DNA of 64,000 bases from Methylobacterium radiotolerans JCM 2831. Lineage in GTDB: Bacteria > Pseudomonadota > Alphaproteobacteria > Rhizobiales > Beijerinckiaceae. The position numbers and the translations under genes are program-made. Below, piece by piece: positions 35,532 through 43,900 of this stretch. The stretch covers positions 2,034,001-2,098,000 of the forward strand of contig NC_010505.1 in the NCBI RefSeq assembly GCF_000019725.1, written 5' to 3'. Positions within the stretch are counted from its first letter, which is position 1; the number at the start of each line of letters is the position of its first letter. Under the pieces are notes generated by a model. It was not told the DNA's origin. It saw only the letters and a list, made by a program, of their open reading frames with translations, and searched no databases.

Positions 35532-36707
35532 ATGCTGCTGCAGTTCTTCACGGCCCTCCGGGACGCCAAGGTCCCCGTCTCCCTGAAGGAATACCTGACC
35601 CTGCTCGGCGCCCTGGACCGGGGCCTCGCGGAGCACGACGTCGAGGCGTTCTACTTCCTGTCGCGCGCGGCGCTGGTGAAGGACGAGGCGCATCTCGACC
35701 GGTTCGACCGGGTGTTCGGCACGGTGTTCAAGGGGCTGGAGACCCTCGGCGAGGCGGTGGAGCCCTCAGCCATTCCCGAGGAATGGCTGAGGAAGCTCGC
35801 CGAGAAGTACCTGACCGAGGCCGAGAAGGCGGAGCTGAAGGCGCTCGGCTGGGACAAGCTGTTCGAGACCCTGAAGCAGCGCCTCGCCGAGCAGAAGGGG
35901 CGCCACCAGGGCGGCTCGAAGTGGATCGGCACCGGCGGGACCTCGCCCTTCGGCGCCTACGGCTACAATCCCGAGGGCATCCGCATCGGTCAGGACGGCA
36001 ACCGCAACTTCCGGGCGGTGAAGGTCTGGGACAAGCGCGAGTTCAAGGACCTCGACGACGACCGGGAGATCGGCGCGCGCAACATGCGCCTCGCGCTGCG
36101 GCGCCTGCGCCGCTTCGCCCGGACCGGGGCGGCCGAGGAGCTCGACCTCGACGGCACGATCCGCGCGAGCGCCCGCCAGGGCTACATCGACGTGAAGCTG
36201 CGGCCGGAGCGGCGCAACGCCGTGAAGGTGCTGCTGTTCCTGGACGTCGGCGGCTCGATGGACTGGCACATCGAGCAGGCGGAGGCGCTGTTCTCGGCGG
36301 CGCGCTCGGAGTTCAAGCACCTCGCCCACTACTACTTCCACAACTGCCCCTACGAGGCGGTCTGGACCGAGAACCGGCGGCGGCACGAGGCGCGGACGCC
36401 GCTCCTCGACGTGATCCGCACCTACGGCAGCGACTACCGGCTGGTCTTCGTGGGCGACGCCTCGATGAGCCCCTACGAGATCGCCACGCCCGGCGGCTCG
36501 GTGGAGCACTGGAACGAGGAGTCCGGCGCCGTCTGGATGCAGCGGCTCCTCGATCATTTCCCGAAGGCGGCGTGGCTCAACCCGGTGCCCGAGACGCACT
36601 GGGGCTACACCCAGTCGATCGGGATGGTGCAGCGGCTGGTCGCCGGCCGGATGTTCCCCCTCACCCTGGAGGGGCTCGACGCGGCGGCGCGGGCGCTGGT
36701 GCGGTGA
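35532..36707 (+). CDS. CoxE-like VWA domain protein, likely MoxR partner
   Basis: The product is 391 residues. The C-terminal half is a von Willebrand A domain whose metal site reads DVGGSMD from D238, the usual form in this family; the N-terminal half is helical (FFTALRDAKVPVSLKEYLTL). Family members pair with MoxR ATPases as chaperones for metalloenzyme maturation, and this protein would recognise a client while MoxR supplies ATP-driven force. The only MoxR gene in the window is at 29581-30432 on the other strand. The ATG at 35532 starts the conserved region, although its ribosome site is weak. Confidence 0.85.
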   Translation: MLLQFFTALRDAKVPVSLKEYLTLLGALDRGLAEHDVEAFYFLSRAALVKDEAHLDRFDRVFGTVFKGLETLGEAVEPSAIPEEWLRKLAEKYLTEAEKAELKALGWDKLFETLKQRLAEQKGRHQGGSKWIGTGGTSPFGAYGYNPEGIRIGQDGNRNFRAVKVWDKREFKDLDDDREIGARNMRLALRRLRRFARTGAAEELDLDGTIRASARQGYIDVKLRPERRNAVKVLLFLDVGGSMDWHIEQAEALFSAARSEFKHLAHYYFHNCPYEAVWTENRRRHEARTPLLDVIRTYGSDYRLVFVGDASMSPYEIATPGGSVEHWNEESGAVWMQRLLDHFPKAAWLNPVPETHWGYTQSIGMVQRLVAGRMFPLTLEGLDAAARALVR

Positions 36708-36754
36708 CAGGCGGGATCGCGGCCTTCGAGCGCGATGCGGCCGGACGCCGTGCC

Positions 36755-36842
36755 GTCTCGGCGCGCGGAGCGAAGCGACCCGGCGGCGCCACGCGCATGC
36801 GGTCGCGCCGGCCCGGGGTCGCTTCGCTGCGCGCGCGATGAC
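36755..36842. repeat. Intergenic palindromic repeat, copy C
   Basis: An 88-bp inverted repeat (left arm GCGCGGAGCGAAGCGACC, right arm GGTCGCTTCGCTGCGC) lies between the VWA gene and the ferredoxin gene. It resembles copies A and B in the GAGCGAAGCGA core but has diverged. As it follows the VWA stop codon, it could also act as a terminator. Confidence 0.65.
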
Positions 36843-36875
36843 CGGGGGATCGACGAGACCCGAACGGCGGCCGTG

Positions 36876-37196
36876 TCAGCCCTGCTGGGGCGGGGTCGTC
36901 ACCACGAGGCCGTCCAGCGCCGGCGTGATCTTGATCTGGCAGGACAGGCGGGAATTCTCGCGGACGTCGCTGGCGAAATCCAGCATGTCCTGCTCCATGT
37001 CCTGCGCCTTGCCGACCGTGTCGATCCAGGCGTCGGCCACGTAGACGTGGCAGGTGGCGCAGGCGCAGGCGCCGCCGCACTCCGCGTCGATGCCCGGGAC
37101 GTTGTTGCGCATAGCCGTCTCCATCACGGTCGCGCCGACGCTGCCTTCGACGGTCCGTTCCGTCCCGGCGTGGTCGACGTAGGTGATCTTGGGCAT
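36876..37196 (-). CDS. 2Fe-2S ferredoxin, adrenodoxin type
   Basis: The product is 106 residues with the vertebrate/adrenodoxin-type cluster ligands C40-x5-C46-x2-C49 and C86 ([17 protein letters not shown]). It carries electrons in the cytoplasm. In alphaproteobacteria such ferredoxins serve iron-sulfur assembly or P450 systems. No isc, suf or P450 gene is adjacent, so its partner is not identifiable. The start at [11 protein letters not shown] matches family openings. An extra cysteine, C44, sits within the cluster loop. Confidence 0.95.
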   Translation of the reverse strand: MPKITYVDHAGTERTVEGSVGATVMETAMRNNVPGIDAECGGACACATCHVYVADAWIDTVGKAQDMEQDMLDFASDVRENSRLSCQIKITPALDGLVVTTPPQQG

Positions 37197-37330
37197 GCTG
37201 GGGGCTCCGGGCTCGCGTCGAGCGCACTCTGTCCGACGGGCGGCGTGCCTGCTTGGCGGCTGGAAACGCGGAATGCAAGCGCGGCATTAGACACCAATCC
37301 CGGATCGATCGCCGCATCGCGGCGACACCG

Positions 37331-37651
37331 TCAGGCGCGCGCCTCCGCGATCTCCGCCAGCGCCCGCGCGACCGCGGCCGCGAGGTCGTCGACCGGCACG
37401 GCCCCGGCGCCGGCGCGCAGGCGCGTCTCCGCGGCGTCCGCCAGGGCGCGCACGTGAACCGCCCCGACGCCCGCGGCCGAGCCCTTCAGGGTGTGGGCGA
37501 GGTCGGCGCGCTGCTCCCGCGGCAGGGCCGGGTCCGCGAGGCGCGGCAGGATCGACCGGCACTGGCCGGCGAACAGCTCCAGAACCTCACGGGCCAGCTC
37601 GGCGTCGCCGCCGGTCTGCGCCTCGAGTTCCGCGGGGTCGATGGCCTGCAT
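37331..37651 (-). CDS. Standalone Hpt (histidine phosphotransfer) protein
   Basis: The product is 106 residues, one Hpt four-helix bundle with the phospho-accepting H53 in LAHTLKGSAAG. Such proteins pass phosphate between a hybrid kinase and a response regulator. No kinase or regulator gene is nearby. It shares its upstream region with the divergent gpr-like gene. GGGAG lies about seven bases before the ATG at 37651; the longer frame starts at TTG. In Caulobacter the Hpt protein ChpT controls CtrA, but this sequence is too short to be ChpT. Confidence 0.85.
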   Translation of the reverse strand: MQAIDPAELEAQTGGDAELAREVLELFAGQCRSILPRLADPALPREQRADLAHTLKGSAAGVGAVHVRALADAAETRLRAGAGAVPVDDLAAAVARALAEIAEARA

Positions 37652-37787
37652 GCTCGGGCTCCCGGCATCCGGATTCGTCGGGGATTGCGGATCTGATCCA
37701 CACAATTCACCCCCTGATTCGCCGGGTGGGGATCGCGCCGGACCCCTCCCCTGCGGCAGGATGGTGGAGGCGGTGAGCGACGGGCCC

Positions 37788-37806
37788 GGTAACCATTCGG
37801 TTAACG
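37788..37806. promoter_or_regulatory. Degenerate CtrA-like dyad upstream of the gpr-like gene
   Basis: GGTAACCATTCGGTTAACG contains the inverted repeat TAACC-ATTC-GGTTA. It resembles CtrA half-sites (TTAACCAT and GTTAAC) but does not match TTAA-N7-TTAAC, because the spacer is eight bases. A related TGTAATGGTAAACG lies at 37864-37877. The evidence is weak on its own. Confidence 0.35.
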
Positions 37807-37939
37807 TTTTCTGGGGCCGGTCGAGGGCTCGGGTATCGGCAGTCGCTGCCCGAGTTTAGTCTTGTAATGGTAAACGGGGCGTTGCGTCTCCGGCTCAAGC
37901 CTCCCCAGGCGCCGGTGAACCCGTGTAACGAGGCGTTGA

Positions 37940-40900
37940 ATGGCGACCGAGAAGAAGCTGAAGGACCCGGCCGAGGCCGCGCTCTCTGCGATCGAGCAGG
38001 CGCTGAACCTCGACGCCCTGACGCCGAACGGCACCGACGGCCGCGCCGAGCCGCGCCTGCCCGATGTCGGTGACGCCGACCCGCTGCGCGACGGCGGCCT
38101 CGACGCCGGCCGGACCATGCCGCCGCGCCTCGACCTCGACCCGCCGCTCGCCTCCGACCTGCCGCCGCCGGGCCTGGACCGCCCCCGCCGCGAGGGCGGC
38201 CTCCTGCCCCCCGACCGCTCGCTCGTGGCCAACGACGACCGGCGCAACATCGGCATCCTGCAGCAGACCCTGCGGGTGCGCTCCTCGCCCAAGCCCTACC
38301 TGCTCGCGCTCGCCGCCGGCGCCGTCTGGATCGGCGCCCTGGTGCTGATCGCGTGGGCGAAGTCCGACGGCGACCTGCGCGCGGTCGTGTCGGGCCTCTC
38401 CGCCCTCCAGGCGAGCGTCGGCGCCGCGGCCCTGTTCGGCCCGGTTGTGCTGTTCGTGATCGCCGCCATGCTGGCGGTGCGCGCCCAGGAGATGCGCCTC
38501 GTCGCCCGCGCGGTCGGCGAGGTCGCGGTCCGTCTGGCCGAGCCCGAGAGCTTCTCCACCGACGCGGTCCTGACCATGTCGCAGACCGTGCGCCGCGAGG
38601 TGGCGGCGGTGGGCGACGGCGTCGAGCGGGCGCTCGCCCGGGCCGGCGAGCTGGAGACCCTGGTCCGGGGCGAGATCGCCACCCTGGAGCGGGCCTATTC
38701 CGACAACGAGATCCGCATCCGCTCCCTCGTGGACGAGCTGGTGGCCCAGCGCGAGGCGATCGTCACCAACGCCGAGCGGGTGCGCAGCGCCATCACCGGG
38801 TCGCACCAGAGCCTGAGCCAGGACCTGGAGGGCGCCTCCGACCGGATCGTCTCCGCGGTGACCGGCGCGGGCGAGCGCGTGACCGGCGCGCTGGAGACCC
38901 GCGGCGCCGCGATCACCGCCTCCCTGGGCGAGGCCGGCGACCGGGTGGTCAACCTGATGACCGCCCGCGGCAGCGACCTGATCGACACGCTGGCGGCCAC
39001 CAGCCACGAGGTGCGCGGCAGCTTCCAGGAGGTCGGCGAGACCCTGACCCGCAGCTTCGAGGACCGCGCCGGGACCGCGACCGGCGCCTTCCAGGCCGCC
39101 GGCACCGCCCTGGCCGAGCGCCTGTCGGAGAATGCCGGCGCCCTCACCCGGACCCTGGAGGAGACCGGCAGCCGCGTGAGCGACGCGCTGGAGCGGCAGG
39201 CCGGCACGGTGCGCGAGACGTTCGAGCGCTCGGTGACGGGGCTCGAATCCGCCTTCCTGTCGCGCGGCTCGGAGCTGACCGAGCGCTTCGGCGCGATGGG
39301 CGCCGAGATCACCGCCCGCTTCGCCGAGACCGGTTCGGCCCTGACCCAGGACATCGCCGGCCGCGGCCTCGCGTTGCGCGCCGAGATCGAGAGCGCCGGC
39401 CTGTCGGTCGCCGAGACGATCGAGGGCCGCGGGCGCGACGCCCAGGCCGCCCTGGCGCTCGCCGCGAGCGGCGCCGGCGAGACCCTGGCGGCCCGCGCGG
39501 GCGCCGTGCGCGACGACCTCGTCGGCACCGCCGAGCGGATCGCCGAGGCCCTGTCGGAGCGCGGCGGCGCCCTCGCCGAGCGGATGGACGGCATCGCGGC
39601 GCGCCTCGACGAGACCGTGACGGTCCGGGCCGCCGACCTGGAGCACCGGGTGGCGGCGGCGGCCGAGCGGGCCGGCGGCAGCATCGCGCACCGGACCGAG
39701 ACGGTCGCGGCGAACCTGGAGGCCGCCTTCGCGGCCCTGGGCCAGGGCTTCGAGACCGGGGCCGCCTCGGCGGTCCAGTCGCTGCGGGGCACGGTCGAGG
39801 GCCTGTCGGGCGAGATCGACGGCCGCACCGCCGAGGCGGTCGCGGCGCTCCAGCGCGGCGCCGACGCGGCCACCAGCGCCCTGCGCGGCACCGCCGAGGA
39901 CGCCACCGGCGCGGTCGAGTCCCGCACCCTCGAGGCCGTGCGGGTGTTCGAGCGCCGGGTCGCGGATTCCGCCGCCGCCCTGTCGGCGCGCACCGAGGAG
40001 GCGGCCGCCGCGCTGCGGGCCGCCGCCGATCAGGCGAGCCAGGCCGCCGAGACGCAGACGCGCGACGCCGCCGCCCGGCTCGCCGAGGCGCTGGACACCC
40101 TGCGGACCGCCTCGGGCGAGGTCACGGGCGCCGTCGAGGCCGAGACCGCGATCCTCACCGCCCGGTTCCGCGACGCCGCCGACCGCGCCGGCACCGAGCT
40201 CGGCGCGCGCGGGACGGAAGCCGTCGCGGCGGTCCGCGCCGCCCTCGACGACCTCAACCGCGAGCTCGCCGCCCGGACCGGCGACGCCACCGGCAGCCTC
40301 GCCGAGGCCGCCCGCGCGATCTCGGCCGACCTCGCCGCCCGGATCGGCGAGATGGAAGCGGCCTTCGGCGAGCACGGCCGCGGCGTCGCCGAGCTGCTCG
40401 CCAGCCACGCCGACGAGACCCAGGCCCGGATCAGCGGCACCGGCCGCGACATCGTCCTCGCCGTGGCGAGCCAGGGCGCCCGCATCGCCGACACCCTCAG
40501 CCAGACCGGCGCGAGCTTCGCCGAGACCGCCGACGGCCGGGTCCGGGCGATCGACGAGACGCTGGGCAACCGCCTCGCCGCCCTGCAGGAGACCATCGCG
40601 CGCGGCGACATCCTGGCCGACCGGATCAACCGCGACACCGCCGCGCTGGGCGAGACCGTCGGCGCGCGGCTGGAGGAGATGGACCGGCTCCTCACCGGCA
40701 AGGGCGAGGCCGTGGCCGAGACGATCGCCACCCGGGCCCGCGAGGCCGGCAGCCTGATCGAGACCCATCTCGGCGGCCTGGAGACGCGCTCCGCCGAGCG
40801 GGCCGCCGCCATCGCGGCCGCCGTGGCAGCGCTGGTCGGCCAGATCGACGACCATCTCGGCAGCCGCGCGAACGCCGTGGACGAGGCGCTGCGCGCCCGG

Positions 40901-43900
40901 ACCGACGAGATGGGCCGGATCATGGCCGAGGGCCATCGCGGCCTGATGGAGATGCTGGAGGGCCGCACCTCCGGGCTCGGCCAGGACATCGCCCGCCACA
41001 CCGGCGAGATCGCCCGGCGGATCGAGGAGAGCGCCGGCCATTTCGACACCGGCGTCATCGGCCGCCTGCAGGCGATCGCCGAGACCCTGGACCAGCGCGC
41101 CCGCCTCGTGGACGAGAGCTTCGGCGTGCAGGCCTTCGAGGCGATCCGCCTGATCGAGGCGCGCACCCGCGCTGTCGACGAGGAGCTCGCCGGCCGGACC
41201 CGCGACCTCGTGGCGATGATCGCCGACCGGACCGGCGGCCTCGACGGCGCCATGGCCGAGCGCGTCCGCGCCCTCACCGGCACCATCGAGGAGGCCACCC
41301 GCGGCCTGGAGGCCGCGCTGGCGAACCGCGCGGATTCGATGATCCGGCTGGTGGACGAGCGCACCGAGAGCGCCGACGCGGCGCTCGCCGCCCGCACCGA
41401 GGCCGTGCACGCGGCCTTCGCGGAGCGCGCCGACCTGCTCGGCCGCCTCATCGACGAGCGCATCGCCGCCATGTCGGGCGAGCTCGACGAGAAGGGCCGC
41501 GCCGTGTTCGGGGCGATCGGCGGCCGGATCACCGAGCTGGCCCGCCTGCTCGACCGCGGCGGCAGCTCGCTGGCCGAGCTCATCGACCAGCGCGGCGAGA
41601 GCGTGCTCGCCAAGCTCCAGCAGACCATCGCGGACGCCGAGCGGATGCTCGATGCCGGCGAGGGCCGCCTGGGCCACACCCTGTCGAGCCGCACCGCCGA
41701 CATCAGCGGCCTCCTCGACGAGGGCGTGCGCTCGGTCCACACCCTGCTGGACGACCGGACCAACCAGATCCGCGTCATGCTGGACGACCACGCCGGCACC
41801 CTGGCCGCCACGCTGGACGGCCGGATGGGGCCGATCCACGAGGCTCTGGACGGCCGCGGGCAGGCGATGGTCGCCGCCCTGGAGGGCGCGTTCGGCTCCG
41901 CCACCGGCGCCCTGGACGACCGCACCCGGCAGCTCGGCAGCCTGTTCGACGAGCGGCTGGGCCACCTGGAGAGCCTGGTCGACGGCCGCGGCAACCGCCT
42001 CGCCGACACCCTCACCGCCCGGGCCCAGGCCCTGCGCACCCTGTTCGAGGAGGCCCAGTCGGCCCTCGACGGCGTGGTCGAGGGCGGCGGCGGCCGCTTC
42101 GCCGCCGCGGTCGACGCCCGCATCCAGTCCCTCCGCGCGGTGCTGGAGGAGGCGCCCGCCGCCGTCTCGGCGCTGGTGGAGACCCGCGAGCGCCAGCTCG
42201 CCGCCACCCTCGACGCCCGCACGCAGCGCCTGCAGACCCTGTTCGAGGAGGCCCAGGCCGGCCTGCGCGACCTCGTGGACGGGCGCGGCCAGGAAGTCGC
42301 CGACGCGATCGCGGCCCGGACCGAGGGCCTGCGCACGACCCTCGACGCGGCGCCCGCCCAGATGGCGGACCTGCTGGACACCCGTCTGTCCGACCTCCAG
42401 GGCCTGTTCGAGCGGGCGCAGGGCGAGATCGACCGGCTCGTGGACAGCCGCGGCCGCCAGATCGCCGGCACCATCGAGCACCGCACCCAGGCGCTCCAGG
42501 CGACCATCGAGGGGGTGAACCCGGCCATTGCCGGCCTGCTCGAGGAGCGCGAGACCCGCCTCGCCGAGACCCTCAAGGAGCGGACGGGCGAGCTGCAGAC
42601 CCTGTTCGACCGGGTGCAGAACCGCCTCGGCGCGCTGGTCGAGGGCACCGGCCGCGACGTGTCCGAGCGGGTCGACGCGCGCGTCGAGACCCTGCGGGCG
42701 ACCTTCGAGCAGGCGCGCGCCGCGATCGAGGGCCTGCTGGAGGACCGCGGCCAGGCCCTGGTGGCGGCCGCCGAGGGCCGCACCGGCGCCCTGGTGGAGG
42801 TCTTCGACGCCCGCCTGCGCGCCCTGGACGGCGCCGTCGAGGACCGGACCGGCACCCTCGTGGAGACCTTCGACGCCCGCCTGCGCGCCCTGGACGGCGC
42901 CGTCGAGGACCGGACCGGCGCCCTCGTGGAGACCTTCGACGCCCGCCTGCGCGCCCTGGACGGCGCCGTGGAGGGCCGCACCGGCACCCTCGTGGAGACC
43001 TTCGACGCCCGGCTGCGCGCCCTGGACGGCGTGGTCGAGGGCCGCACCGCGGCCCTGGCGCAGGCCGTCGAGGCGCAGAGCGAGGCCCTGGCCCGCGGCG
43101 TCGACGCCCGCGCCGACGCGTTCACGCAGCGCATCGACAGCCGCATGCGGCTGTTCGCGACCCTGGTGGCGCAGCGGGCCGACACCCTGGCCACCGCCTT
43201 CGACGACCGCCACGAGGCCTTCGCGGGCCTCATGGACGAGCGCACGGCGGCCCTGGTCGCCGCCCTCGACGAGCGGGCCCGCGCCCATGCCGAGCAGGTC
43301 GACGCCCACAACGCGGCGCTGGCCGAGACGCTCAGCCGCCGCGAGGCCGCGCTCGCCGGCCTGATCGACGCCCGCACCGAGGCCCTCGGGGCGGGGTTCG
43401 AGCGCCGCGCCACGGCGCTCGGCGCCCTGGTGGATGCCCGCGGCGAGGCCCTGTCCCGCCGTCTCGCCGAGAGCGCCGAGACCCTCGTGCGCGCCATCGA
43501 GGAGCGCGGCGGCGCGCTGCTCGCGAGCGTCGAGGGCAGCGGCCGCGCCGTCGGCGACAGCCTGGAAGGCCATGTCGAGCGCCTGCGCGGCGCCATCGAC
43601 GGGCCGATGATGGACCTGTCGCGGGCCCTGTCGGACCGCGCCGAGGCGATCGAGCGGACGCTCGCCGAGACCGGCGTGCCCCTGGCCGAGAGCCTGCGGG
43701 AGCGGACCGAGGAGCTGGCCGTGCAGTCGCGGGCCTCGGCCGAGCTGCTGCGCGCCGCCGTCGAGGACGGTGCCGGCCGCACCCTCTCCGAGCTGTTCGA
43801 GACCAACGACCGGATGGGCCGCGAGCTCGGCGCGCTGCTCCAGCGGATCGAGGCCGCCAACACGGCGCTGACCGACCTCGTGGCCGGCGCCGACACCAAT

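Noticed and set aside
37331..37651. ChpT-like cell-cycle phosphotransferase
   Set aside because: ChpT is longer and has a pseudokinase-like second domain, whereas this is a single 106-residue Hpt domain.
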